Assembly: GCF_003065485.1 (NCBI RefSeq)
Contig: NZ_CP026951.1
Coordinates: 1,178,001 to 1,242,000, forward strand
Direction of reading: 5' to 3'
Origin: Salinibacterium hongtaonis
Lineage (GTDB): Bacteria; Actinomycetota; Actinomycetes; Actinomycetales; Microbacteriaceae
DNA length: 64,000 nt
The position numbers and the translations under genes were made by a program. How positions within the stretch are numbered: the first letter of the stretch is position 1; every line of letters starts with the position of its first letter. The notes under the pieces are model-generated. The model saw nothing but the letters and a program-made list of their open reading frames with translations. It had not been told where the DNA came from and searched no databases. Positions 45,853-54,625 of the stretch are shown one piece after another.

Positions 45853-46629
45853 TTATTCGCCGGTCGATGCGCCTACGAAGTCGCTCACGTCGCCGACATA
45901 GCGCGTGTTGTTCTCGGGAACCGGCTCGACCGCGGCAGCGGCAACCTCTGCGGCGAACTCGTTGACGTTGTAGAGGCGTCCCGCCGCTTCTTTGCGAGCA
46001 CCGATGGCTCCGGGGTTGGCACGCTCAAGAAGGGTGGCCGTGATGGTGCCCTCGATCATGTCGCCGGAGACGACGACGAACTCGATGCCCTTCTCCGCAA
46101 GCTCGGGGATCTTGGCGCGAAGAGCATCCTCGCCGGCGCGCTTGCTCAGCGCGACCGGAACGTATTCCGGCATGGTCTCAACGGTGTGGATGAAGTGGGC
46201 CTGGTGGCTCGTGACGAATACGACACGAGCACCAGGAGCGAGGATCGGAACGACGGCGTCGAGCAGAGCCACCTGCGCATCGCGGTTGAGCTGCATGGCG
46301 TAATCCTCGGCCATGCCGGATTCCATGCCGCCAGACGCATTCATAACGAGGATGTCGAGACCCTCATAGGCCTCGCGGATCGCGGCAACCATGGAGGCGA
46401 CCGAATCAGCATCCGTGAGGTCTGCGCCAACGACGATGGCCTCTCCCCCGGCCGCAGCGATCTTGTCCGCGAGCTGCTGCGCGCGCTTCTCTTTGTTGCG
46501 GAAGTTGATGACCACACGGGCGCCAGCCTCGGCGAGCATTGTGACCGTATCGGCTCCGATGCCTCGGGACGACCCCGTGACGAGGGCGCGCTTGCCGTTG
46601 AGGGAACCGGGGGCGAGAGGGTTGGTCAC
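45853..46629 (-). CDS. SDR-family protein lacking the catalytic tyrosine
   Basis: 258 residues. Rossmann NAD(P) motif VTGSSRGIGADTV (about 17-29), ADLTDADS and MNASGG. The catalytic Ser may be in VTSHQAHF, but the YxxxK motif reads VALSK (within EYVPVALSKRAG), so Val occupies the Tyr position. It is therefore a divergent SDR; either a neighbouring residue acts instead or it is a non-catalytic or regulatory member. Likely co-transcribed with the UvrA2-like gene. Confidence 0.85.
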   Translation of the reverse strand: MTNPLAPGSLNGKRALVTGSSRGIGADTVTMLAEAGARVVINFRNKEKRAQQLADKIAAAGGEAIVVGADLTDADSVASMVAAIREAYEGLDILVMNASGGMESGMAEDYAMQLNRDAQVALLDAVVPILAPGARVVFVTSHQAHFIHTVETMPEYVPVALSKRAGEDALRAKIPELAEKGIEFVVVSGDMIEGTITATLLERANPGAIGARKEAAGRLYNVNEFAAEVAAAAVEPVPENNTRYVGDVSDFVGASTGE

Positions 46630-46767
46630 GGTGATGCTCCTGAAGTCAATGCGGTATCACGGCGCTTGGGCGACGCCAGACGACACTACCAACTAGGCAC
46701 TGCGCTCCGCCGCTCGGCATGCTGGCAGTGATAACTTCTGGGGACACCGACTCGCAAGGAGCCCAGG

Positions 46768-47256
46768 ATGGACATCGTGACAGTGGACCTCACGCAATAC
46801 CTCTGGATCGTGTGGCTCGTCTTTATTCTCGTGGCCGTGATCATTGAATTGTTCACGCTCGAGTTCACCTTTTTGATGATCGCCGCTGGCGGTCTCGGCG
46901 GTCTCGGTGCCAACCTGCTCGGTTGGCCGTGGTGGCTGCAGATTGCAGTGGCAGCCGTGCTCGCCGTTCTGCTCATCTTGCTCATCCGTCCCGTGCTCTT
47001 AGCCAAGCTCCACAAAGGCGAAGACACGACTCCCAGCAACCTCGCCGCGCTCATGGGAATGCAGGGCAGAGTCGTTGTCGAGATCGACGAGACGAAAGGG
47101 CAGGTGCGGCTTGCCAATGGTGAGACGTGGACCGCTCGTCTCTCTCCGCTCACCGTGTCGACGGTCGTTGTGGAGGGCGAGAATGTTGTTGTGACCGCAA
47201 TAGAAGGGTCGACCGCTGTGGTTGTCCCCGTTGAAAGGACGGAATCACATGGTTGA
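46768..47256 (+). CDS. NfeD-like membrane protein
   Basis: 162 residues. Two to three membrane segments (about 10-32, 35-50, 52-75), then an OB-fold domain (MGMQGRVVVEIDETKGQVRL, GETWTAR). Short NfeD proteins pair with SPFH proteins, and the next gene is one; the two overlap by eight bases. Likely role: membrane microdomain or quality control. Confidence 0.88.
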   Translation: MDIVTVDLTQYLWIVWLVFILVAVIIELFTLEFTFLMIAAGGLGGLGANLLGWPWWLQIAVAAVLAVLLILLIRPVLLAKLHKGEDTTPSNLAALMGMQGRVVVEIDETKGQVRLANGETWTARLSPLTVSTVVVEGENVVVTAIEGSTAVVVPVERTESHG

Positions 47257-48181
47257 TATTTCTGCCCTCGTGGGGCAATTCTTTGTCGTTGCACTTCTGG
47301 TGGTGCTGGGCGTTTTCGTGATTGTCGTGCTATTCCGCGCGATCCGAATTGTGCCCCAAGCCACGGCGGCTGTGGTCGAGCGCCTCGGTCGATACCACAA
47401 GACTCTGCAGCCGGGCCTCAACATCCTGGTGCCATTTATCGACCGGATGCGACCGCTGATCGACATGCGGGAGCAGGTTGTGTCGTTCCCACCCCAGCCC
47501 GTGATTACAGAGGACAACCTGGTCGTCTCGATCGACACTGTCGTTTACTTTCAGGTGACGGATGCCCGGGCGGCCACGTATGAGATTGCCAACTACCTGG
47601 GTGCGGTTGAGCAGCTCACGACTACGACCCTGCGAAACGTTGTCGGTGGTCTCAACCTCGAAGAGGCCCTGACGAGCCGCGACAACATCAACGGGCAGTT
47701 GCGCATTGTGCTCGATGAAGCGACAGGCAAGTGGGGCATCCGCGTTGGTCGCGTGGAGCTGAAGGCTATTGACCCTCCCCTGAGCATTCAGGACTCGATG
47801 GAGAAGCAGATGCGAGCGGAGCGCGATAAGCGAGCCGCAATCCTGACCGCGGAAGGCACGAAGCAGGCCGCCATTTTGCAGGCCGAGGGGTCGCGCCAGG
47901 CGGCAATTCTCTCCGCTGAGGGCGACGCCAAGGCGGCCGTGCTTCGAGCACAGGGTGAGGCTGAGGCGATCACGACCGTGTTTCAGGCGATTCATGAAGG
48001 CCGACCAGACGCCCCGCTGCTCGCGTACCAGTACTTGCAAACCCTGCCCAAGATCGCGGAGGGTGAGGCGAGCAAGCTCTGGATCATTCCCTCCGAGCTC
48101 ACGGAGTCACTCAAGGGCATTGCGGAAGGATTTCTTGGCAGCGCTTCGGTGCGAGGCAGCGGATCGCCTGAACAGCAGTAG
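47249..48181 (+). CDS. SPFH/stomatin-like membrane protein
   Basis: 310 residues from ATG 47249 with AAAGGAC upstream. An N-terminal membrane helix (about 5-28), the SPFH/Band 7 domain (IVPQATAAVVERLGRYHKTL, PGLNILVPFIDRM, NLVVSIDTVVYFQVTD), then a coiled coil with repeated AxILxAEGxxQAA units (about 210-260). QmcA/stomatin type. It probably assembles membrane scaffolds with the NfeD partner. Confidence 0.92.
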   Translation: MVDISALVGQFFVVALLVVLGVFVIVVLFRAIRIVPQATAAVVERLGRYHKTLQPGLNILVPFIDRMRPLIDMREQVVSFPPQPVITEDNLVVSIDTVVYFQVTDARAATYEIANYLGAVEQLTTTTLRNVVGGLNLEEALTSRDNINGQLRIVLDEATGKWGIRVGRVELKAIDPPLSIQDSMEKQMRAERDKRAAILTAEGTKQAAILQAEGSRQAAILSAEGDAKAAVLRAQGEAEAITTVFQAIHEGRPDAPLLAYQYLQTLPKIAEGEASKLWIIPSELTESLKGIAEGFLGSASVRGSGSPEQQ

Positions 48182-48207
48182 AAGATCAGAACGGAATAAG
48201 GCGCATA

Positions 48208-48987
48208 GTGCGTATTGAGTCATCAGCGGGATACTTCTCCCCCGCTACCCCGCGAATCATCGCGCACCGAGGGCTATCCGTTGATGCGCCAGAGAACACC
48301 CTGCTTTCGTTCCTTAAGGCGTTGAGCGCGGGAGTGCGCCACCTTGAGACCGATGTCCACGCATCGGCTGACGGCCATGCCGTCATTAGCCACGACGAGG
48401 ACCTCGCGAGGGTGGCTGGCCGCTCCGTTCGCGTGGATCAGCTCACGATGGCGGAGCTGCGCAAGGTAAACCTCGGCGCTGGACAAAGCTTCAGCAGTCT
48501 CGCCGAGATGCTCGACGCCTTTCCCGACGCCCGGGTGAACATCGACGTCAAGTCGGCGGCGGCCATCGAGCCGACCGTTCGGGCGATACTCGATGCCCAT
48601 GCTACGGATCGGGTCTTGGTGACCTCGTTCGACGAAAAGAGGCGAGCGGCTGCGGTTGCTGGGCTACCAGGGGTTGCGACGTCGGCGTCGTCCTCGATCC
48701 TCGCGCGCACCCTCGTTGCCCTTCGGACCGGCAATACTTCGGCGGTCGCCCGAGCGCTGGGCGGGGTGGGTGCTGTGCAGGTTCCCGAGCGCTACGGTCC
48801 CGTTCGAATCGTCACTCCCCGCTCGGTGCGGATGCTGCGCAACGCCGGGGTCGAGGTTCATGTGTGGACCATCAATGATCCCGCCGATATGCGACGTCTC
48901 CTCGACATGGGAGTCGACGGGCTCGTTACAGATCGCGCCGACCTTGCGCTGGCGCTGGTGGCGGAACGCAACGGATTCCGAGAGTAG
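48208..48987 (+). CDS. Glycerophosphodiester phosphodiesterase (GDPD family)
   Basis: 259 residues from GTG 48208. GDPD catalytic motifs: IIAHRGLSVDAPENTLLSF, HLETDVHASADGHAVISHD (metal-binding Glu/Asp and catalytic His), and the later NIDVKS and VHVWTINDP motifs. No signal peptide, so probably cytosolic; hydrolyses glycerophosphodiesters from lipid turnover. Follows the SPFH gene by 26 bp. Confidence 0.9.
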   Translation: MRIESSAGYFSPATPRIIAHRGLSVDAPENTLLSFLKALSAGVRHLETDVHASADGHAVISHDEDLARVAGRSVRVDQLTMAELRKVNLGAGQSFSSLAEMLDAFPDARVNIDVKSAAAIEPTVRAILDAHATDRVLVTSFDEKRRAAAVAGLPGVATSASSSILARTLVALRTGNTSAVARALGGVGAVQVPERYGPVRIVTPRSVRMLRNAGVEVHVWTINDPADMRRLLDMGVDGLVTDRADLALALVAERNGFRE

Positions 48988-49017
48988 GCTGTGAACCCTT
49001 CGTAAAGCGCCGCATAC

Positions 49018-49043
49018 GGAATGATTCTCCCAGCTTCGCGGTT
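49018..49043 (+). promoter_or_regulatory. SigR/SigH-type promoter of rbpA
   Basis: GGAAT (49018-49022), exactly 18 bases, then GTT (49041-49043): the consensus of thiol-oxidative-stress ECF sigma factors SigR (Streptomyces) and SigH (Mycobacterium). It lies 34 bp before the rbpA ATG. rbpA is a known SigR target in Streptomyces. A TATAAC stretch just after it could be an alternative housekeeping -10. Confidence 0.7.
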
Positions 49044-49076
49044 TATAACTTGAGCAACGCGAGGAGGGACCACACA

Positions 49077-49442
49077 ATGGCGGATCGCAGTTTGCGCGGA
49101 ATGAGACTCGGATCACAGAGTCTTCAGAGTGAAGAGGGCGTTACCTTCTCCCCGCGCAAGACCAGTACATATCGTTCGGCAGATGGAACGACCTTTGAGG
49201 TGACGTTCTCTGCTGAAGCAGAAGTTCCAACCCAATGGGAATCCGCAAAAACCGGAGCCGAGGGTCGGCTTGTTGCCGACAACGGCGAGTTGGTTGAGCG
49301 TGAAGTGGGCGAAGAGAAGGTTGCCAGGACTCACTGGGACATGCTTCTTGAGCGTCGGACCCGTGCCGAACTCGAAGAACTGCTGCAGGAGCGGCTCGAC
49401 TTTTTGAGGGCACGAAAGGGCCAGCACAAGATCGGCGCCTGA
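49077..49442 (+). CDS. rbpA: RNA polymerase-binding protein RbpA
   Basis: 121 residues from ATG 49077 with GAGGAGGGA upstream. Starts MADRSLRGMRLGSQSLQ, then the core RbpA domain (YRSADGTTFEVTFSAEAEVP) and the sigma-interacting RTHWDMLLERRTRAELEELL, the most conserved part of the family. RbpA stabilises the promoter open complex with the principal sigma factor. Only found in Actinobacteria. Confidence 0.96.
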   Translation: MADRSLRGMRLGSQSLQSEEGVTFSPRKTSTYRSADGTTFEVTFSAEAEVPTQWESAKTGAEGRLVADNGELVEREVGEEKVARTHWDMLLERRTRAELEELLQERLDFLRARKGQHKIGA

Positions 49443-49461
49443 CGTCTATCTCGGCTACGAC

Positions 49462-49490
49462 AAAGGCCCCGCGATTGCGGGGCCTTTTTT
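49462..49490 (+). terminator. Intrinsic terminator after rbpA
   Basis: Eleven-bp stem AAAGGCCCCGC with GCGGGGCCTTT around GATT, continuing into T residues. It may also stop the convergent lnt transcript because the A-run gives a T-run on the other strand. Confidence 0.93.
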
Positions 49491-49538
49491 GCGCTGTGCG
49501 GCAAGTCCGGTACCGGGCAGCGCGGATTCAGCCCTGAT

Positions 49539-51131
49539 TCAGCGCTGATCGCCGAAGCGCGAAGCGCGGCGACGAGCAACGACTGCGCCGAACACGATGG
49601 ATAGCAGGCCCAAGGCTGCGACCGTGATCTCAATCGGCTTTCCGGCGACTGACGCAGGGGTAATTGCGGTGCTGAGCGGAACATCCTCGACCATCGCACC
49701 CGCCTCAAACGGCGTCAGCTCTGCAAGCGTTGACCCCTCTGGTGAAATAATCGCGCTCACCCCCACCGTGGAGATATTGACGACCGAGCGCCCGTACTCG
49801 ATGGCGCGGATGCGGGCGATCGCGAGCTGCTGAATGCTCTCGGAACTGCGGCCGAAATCGGCGTTGTTCGTGGGCGCGAGGATGATCTCTGCGCCGTCAT
49901 CGACCATCTGATGAATGAGGGCATCGTCGACAATGTCGAAGCAGATCGCGAGACCGGCGAGGATGGAGGTCTGCGCCGTCTCGATGTCGAAGACGTTCGG
50001 TCTCGTGCCGATGGAATAGTCCCGGGGAATGAGATCGAACAGATCAGGGGCAAGCGGGTACCAGAACTGGCGATCGGGCAGATACTCCGCGAACGGAACA
50101 GGGTGCATCTTGTCGTATTGCGCGACGGCTCCCTCCCCCGGTTCCCAGAGCAGCAAGCTATTGAACGTCTCGTCTTCTTCGCCATCGGTTATGGTGCCGA
50201 CCACGAGCGGCGCGCCGGTCCGCTCTGTGACAAAGTCGAGCACCCCCGCCGCCTGGGGATAGCGAAGCGGGTTGAGGTCTGCCGCATTCTCGGGCCAGAC
50301 CATGACGTCGATCTCCTCATCGAGGATGGGCAGGCTTGCTTGCAAATGATCGTCGAGGATGTCGCCGCGCTGGCGATCTGAATAGAGCCCAGCATCCGCA
50401 TTGCCCTGAACCGCTCCGACGCGAACCGTCGAATCAGACGCAATGGGGAACGCGGGGAAGCCGATAGCCACGACGAGGGCGACGGCGACGGGGGCGAATC
50501 TCGGCAGGGGGCGCAGGCTCCGCTCGGCGACAGCTTGAACGAGCATGGCCGCGAGAAATGCCACTATCCAGCTCAGCCCGGATGATCCCACCCACGCCAC
50601 GAGCTCACCGAGCGGGCTCTCTGACTGGGAAAAGGCCAGCCTGCCCCACGAGAATCCGCCGTAGGGCCACACGCTCGCGACCGCTTCGCGAGCGACCCAC
50701 ACCCCGCCGACGAGGGCTGGAACAGCGAGCATCCTCCACGCCGCGTGGTCGACAAGAGGGGTGACCCATCGCCAAGCGAGGGCGATGAGCACAGCTCCCC
50801 CGGCGAAAAACACCGACTCAAGACCAGCGAGGGCCAACCAGGGCACAGGCCCGAGGTAGGTCGTGAGCCACATGACGTGCAGGCCATAGAAGGCGAAACC
50901 CCCGAGCAGGCCGATCACTAGTGCAGCACCGATCGATGCTGACCGCAGGGAGGCAAGGATGAGGGCTGTGCCGACCACGGCCAGTGGCCACCAGCCCAGA
51001 GGAGGAAAGGCCGCTGCAAGGAGCGCACCGCCGAGAACGGCCACGACGACGCGGAGGGCAAGCCAGCCTGCGCCTCGCCGTCGCGCCGAAAGCCCCAGTG
51101 CGTCAGATTCTATGGTGGTGCTCGCCGCCAT
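49539..51131 (-). CDS. lnt: Apolipoprotein N-acyltransferase Lnt
   Basis: 530 residues: about six membrane helices in the first 220 residues, then a nitrilase domain with catalytic Glu in WPENAAD, Lys in YDKMHPVPFAEYLP and Cys in LAICFDIV, and a final membrane helix. It adds the third acyl chain to lipoproteins. The start codon overlaps the helY stop (TAATG), so the two are coupled. Confidence 0.93.
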   Translation of the reverse strand: MAASTTIESDALGLSARRRGAGWLALRVVVAVLGGALLAAAFPPLGWWPLAVVGTALILASLRSASIGAALVIGLLGGFAFYGLHVMWLTTYLGPVPWLALAGLESVFFAGGAVLIALAWRWVTPLVDHAAWRMLAVPALVGGVWVAREAVASVWPYGGFSWGRLAFSQSESPLGELVAWVGSSGLSWIVAFLAAMLVQAVAERSLRPLPRFAPVAVALVVAIGFPAFPIASDSTVRVGAVQGNADAGLYSDRQRGDILDDHLQASLPILDEEIDVMVWPENAADLNPLRYPQAAGVLDFVTERTGAPLVVGTITDGEEDETFNSLLLWEPGEGAVAQYDKMHPVPFAEYLPDRQFWYPLAPDLFDLIPRDYSIGTRPNVFDIETAQTSILAGLAICFDIVDDALIHQMVDDGAEIILAPTNNADFGRSSESIQQLAIARIRAIEYGRSVVNISTVGVSAIISPEGSTLAELTPFEAGAMVEDVPLSTAITPASVAGKPIEITVAALGLLSIVFGAVVARRRASRFGDQR

Positions 51132-53587
51132 TAGCCCACGCTCGAGTAGGCGACAATGCCGCGGCGAATGGATTCGAGCGCCTTGCGGGCCGTCGGGCCA
51201 ACCGGCGCATCGGCAACCATGGAGAGCTGGTCGAGCAGGTCGATGGTCTGCTTAGTCATGCGCACGAAGTCGCCAGCGGCGAGCTCGGCATCCATCAAGA
51301 CAGAATCCAGCGCAGCGCCCTGAGCCCAGCGGTACATGGCCATCGACAGCCCCGGAGATACGGGATTGGTGCCGGGCAAACGGTGGTCGCGCTCGACGTC
51401 GTCGAGGTTGGCCCAGAGGGTGGTCGTGTTGTCGAGTGCTGCACGGAACGAGCCCTTGGGCAGGGAACGCTCATCCCCCTGACCATCGTCCCGGCGCGGC
51501 TCGTAAACAATCGCTGCCGCCATCGCCGCCATGCCAGCGACATCGAGATCGTTCCATAGCCCTCGGCGAAGGCATTCCGCTACAAGAAGGTCACGCTCCC
51601 CGTAGATGCGTTTGAGGATGCGACCGCCCTCGGCAACGACCACTGCTCCGTGTTCATTGCGAGTGAGATAGCCGAGTTCGAGCAGCACATCGGTGACCCG
51701 GTCGAACACCTTGGCAACGGCACCCGTGCGGGTCTTAACCTGGCGACGCAGCTCATCCGTCTGCTTCTTGAGCCGCCACCAGCGCTCTGCCCAGCGCGCG
51801 TGAGCCTCTCTTTCGGCGCAGCTGTGGCACGGATGTTGCTTGAGTCGTTTGCGCAGCTCTGTGAGCTGGCGCTGCCGACGATCACGTTCTCCCCGGGAGC
51901 CCGCGTCGCTGCGAACGGTCTTGCGTTCGAGGTCACCGAGCTCACGGCGGATGCTTGCATACTCGGCAAAGTCGCCCAGGTGGCATTCCATTGCCTTGGC
52001 GTAGCCCGCGAGTGACTCCTCTTGGCTGCGCACCTTGCGGGCCATGTCGACAACGGAACGGTCAGCCTGAAACTGGGCGAATGACGATTCGAGCACGTCT
52101 CGCGTGCGTTCCCGCCCGAACTGCTCGATGAGGTTCACGGCCATGTTGTACGTGGGAGCGAAGCTCGAGTTGAGCGGGTAGGTGCGGCGCGAGGCAAGGG
52201 AGGCCACGGCCTGCGGGTCGATTCCGTTCTGCCACTGAATAACAGAATGGCCCTCGACGTCGATTCCGCGACGGCCCGCGCGGCCGGTGAGCTGGGTGTA
52301 CTCCCCCGGCGTGATGGGCACCCGGGCCTCACCGTTGAATTTCTCGAGCTTCTCCAGCACGACGGTGCGCGCTGGCATATTGATGCCGAGCGCAAGAGTC
52401 TCTGTGGCAAAGACGGCTTTGACGAGCTTCTTTTGAAACAGCTCCTCGACGACCTCTTTGAACGCCGGCAGCATTCCCGCGTGGTGGGCCGCGACGCCGC
52501 GCTCCAGACCATCCAGCCACTGCCAGTAACCCAGCACCGCGAGATCTTCATCAGGGATCGCACGGCAGCGTTCTTCAACGATCTCTCGGATGACGTCGCG
52601 TTCGTGCTTCTCGGTGAGATGCACCCCGGCCCGCAGAACCTGAGCGACGGCCTGGTCACATCCCACCCGGCTGAAGATGAAGAAGATAGCGGGCAAGAGA
52701 TTCTGCGACCCGAGGAGACGCACGATCTCGGCGCGATTGAGCTTGTCATCGTTGAATGCGGCGCGTGCGTGGTAGCGGTTGCGATCACGACCGCGAGCCC
52801 TGCCGCGCTCAGGCGGACGACCGCCGCGGCCACCGGATGACGCAAGGCGCATGAGCTCTGGGTTGACCCTGTGGGTGGCCGCCTGGCCAGAGGAGTCGAA
52901 GAGATCGAGCAGCTTGGACCGCACAAGAACGTGCTGGTCGAGGGGCACAGGGCGCTCTTCCGAAACGATCACCGCGGTGTCGCCCCGCACGGCCTGAAGC
53001 CAATCGCCGAACTCCTCGGCGTTCGACACGGTTGCGCTGAGGGAGACGAGTCGCACATTGCGAGGCAGATGGATGATGACTTCTTCCCACACTGCCCCGC
53101 GAAAGCGGTCGGCAAGATAGTGAACCTCATCCATCACGACAAAATCGAGGTCGCGCAGCAGATCGGAATCCGCGTAGAGCATATTGCGCAGAACCTCGGT
53201 CGTCATCACCACGATGCGAGCACCGGAGTTGATGTTGGTGTCCCCCGTGAGAAGACCCACATTGTCAGCACCGTAAGCCGCGACGAACTCCTGAAACTTT
53301 TGGTTGCTCAGGGCTTTCATGGGCGCCGTATAAAAGACCTTTGCCCGCGGCCTCTGCATTGCGAGGTAGACGGCATACTCGGCGACGATCGTCTTGCCTG
53401 CGCCCGTAGGGGCGGCGACGAGAACGCTTTCGCCGCGTTCGAGAGCTGCGGCCGCTTCGAGCTGGAACGGGTCCATATCGAAGGCGAGACCCTCGCGGAA
53501 CGCGTCGAGGTGCGGTGCCGACTCGCGCAGCCGGGAGGCCGCATAGCGTTCAGCCGGGGACAACCCCGGGGATCCTGGGTCGATCAT
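51131..53587 (-). CDS. helY: HelY-type DExH RNA helicase (Ski2/Mtr4-like)
   Basis: 818 residues. Motif I APTGAGKTIVAEY (about 59-71), motif II DEVHYL, motif III SATVSNAEEF, and the motif VI region QLTGRAGRRGIDVEGH; PMKALSNQKFQ and TGDTNIN are also conserved. The C-terminal part carries the long helical region of Ski2-like enzymes (DSCH domain). In Mycobacterium helY follows tatC as here. Overlaps tatC by four bases. Confidence 0.94.
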   Translation of the reverse strand: MIDPGSPGLSPAERYAASRLRESAPHLDAFREGLAFDMDPFQLEAAAALERGESVLVAAPTGAGKTIVAEYAVYLAMQRPRAKVFYTAPMKALSNQKFQEFVAAYGADNVGLLTGDTNINSGARIVVMTTEVLRNMLYADSDLLRDLDFVVMDEVHYLADRFRGAVWEEVIIHLPRNVRLVSLSATVSNAEEFGDWLQAVRGDTAVIVSEERPVPLDQHVLVRSKLLDLFDSSGQAATHRVNPELMRLASSGGRGGRPPERGRARGRDRNRYHARAAFNDDKLNRAEIVRLLGSQNLLPAIFFIFSRVGCDQAVAQVLRAGVHLTEKHERDVIREIVEERCRAIPDEDLAVLGYWQWLDGLERGVAAHHAGMLPAFKEVVEELFQKKLVKAVFATETLALGINMPARTVVLEKLEKFNGEARVPITPGEYTQLTGRAGRRGIDVEGHSVIQWQNGIDPQAVASLASRRTYPLNSSFAPTYNMAVNLIEQFGRERTRDVLESSFAQFQADRSVVDMARKVRSQEESLAGYAKAMECHLGDFAEYASIRRELGDLERKTVRSDAGSRGERDRRQRQLTELRKRLKQHPCHSCAEREAHARWAERWWRLKKQTDELRRQVKTRTGAVAKVFDRVTDVLLELGYLTRNEHGAVVVAEGGRILKRIYGERDLLVAECLRRGLWNDLDVAGMAAMAAAIVYEPRRDDGQGDERSLPKGSFRAALDNTTTLWANLDDVERDHRLPGTNPVSPGLSMAMYRWAQGAALDSVLMDAELAAGDFVRMTKQTIDLLDQLSMVADAPVGPTARKALESIRRGIVAYSSVG

Positions 53588-54378
53588 GCAGTGGCCGTTC
53601 CTAAAAACTCAGCGTTGCGCTTGGCCTTGCGCTTGTCGCTCAACCAAGCGATGCCGGCTGAGACCAGATACAGCGCGACCATCGGGATGATGAGAAGCAC
53701 CATCGAGACGACGTCGGCGGCAGGAGTGGCGAAGGCCGCGAAGGCGGAGATCACGACGACGGCGATGCGCCACGACTTGAGGATTTGCTTCGCGCTGATG
53801 ACGTCGGCGAAGTTGAGCAGCACGAGAAAGACCGGCATAACAAACGCGATTCCCACCGCGATGAGGAGCTTGAGCGAAAAATCGAGATACACCTTGGCCT
53901 GCAGCAGAGTTGCTGCTCCCTCGGCGGCGAAGCGCACGAGCAGATCCACCATGTTGGGCAGAACGAGCCAGCCCACGAAGCATCCGGCCAAGAACAGCGG
54001 AACTGCCGTGAGCACAAAGCCCAACGCAAAGCGCTTTTCGTTCTTGTGGAGTGCAGGCATAAAGAAGGCCCAAATCTGATAGAGCCAGACGGGGCTCGAT
54101 GCTACGAGGCCGACGGTGAAAGCGATCTGCAGTCGGGTATCGAATGCTTCGGTGAGGTAGGTGTAGGCGACCTCTGCGGTGCGGCCCTGCTCCTCGGCCA
54201 CAATCAGCAGAGGAGCTTGAAGCTGGGCCCAGACCCAGTCCGCGACGAAGAACCCGCCGACGGACAACGCAATGATGGCGCCGGCGGAGATGAAAAGCCG
54301 GCGCCGGAACTCAAGCAGGTGCGAAACCAGGGGCATTCGCCCCTCGCGATCTCGCTGCCCGCGTTTCGGCGCAGCCAT
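53584..54378 (-). CDS. tatC: Twin-arginine translocase subunit TatC
   Basis: 264 residues, six membrane helices. The N-terminal MPLVSHLLEFRRRLFIS carries the conserved Glu that reads twin-arginine signals, and SSPVWLYQIWAFFMPALHKNEKR is the signature loop. Recognises folded Tat substrates, such as Rieske proteins. Five bases after tatA. Confidence 0.95.
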   Translation of the reverse strand: MAAPKRGQRDREGRMPLVSHLLEFRRRLFISAGAIIALSVGGFFVADWVWAQLQAPLLIVAEEQGRTAEVAYTYLTEAFDTRLQIAFTVGLVASSPVWLYQIWAFFMPALHKNEKRFALGFVLTAVPLFLAGCFVGWLVLPNMVDLLVRFAAEGAATLLQAKVYLDFSLKLLIAVGIAFVMPVFLVLLNFADVISAKQILKSWRIAVVVISAFAAFATPAADVVSMVLLIIPMVALYLVSAGIAWLSDKRKAKRNAEFLGTATA

Positions 54379-54383
54379 GGAAC

Positions 54384-54584
54384 TCAGTTCTTTGGAGCGT
54401 TCTCGTCGGTGGGCGCCGCTGCCTCGTCCTTAGCGTCCTTCTTGTTTGAGCTCATCTCGCTCTTGAAGATGTTCATCGACTGAGCGACACTCTTGGCAAT
54501 GCTAGGCAGCTTCGGGGCAGCGAAGAGTACGAGAACGATGAGGACCAGAAGTAGTCCGGTCCATCCGCCGAGGTTTGCGGGCAT
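54384..54584 (-). CDS. tatA: Twin-arginine translocase subunit TatA
   Basis: 66 residues: short N-terminal membrane helix (about 7-23), the hinge LFAAPKLPSIAKSV in place of the common FGxxKLP, an amphipathic helix, and an acidic/Lys tail. It forms the translocation channel with TatC. Confidence 0.93.
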   Translation of the reverse strand: MPANLGGWTGLLLVLIVLVLFAAPKLPSIAKSVAQSMNIFKSEMSSNKKDAKDEAAAPTDENAPKN

Positions 54585-54625
54585 GAGTCTCTTCTTTCAG
54601 GAAGGGTGTGGGTAGAAAGTCTACG

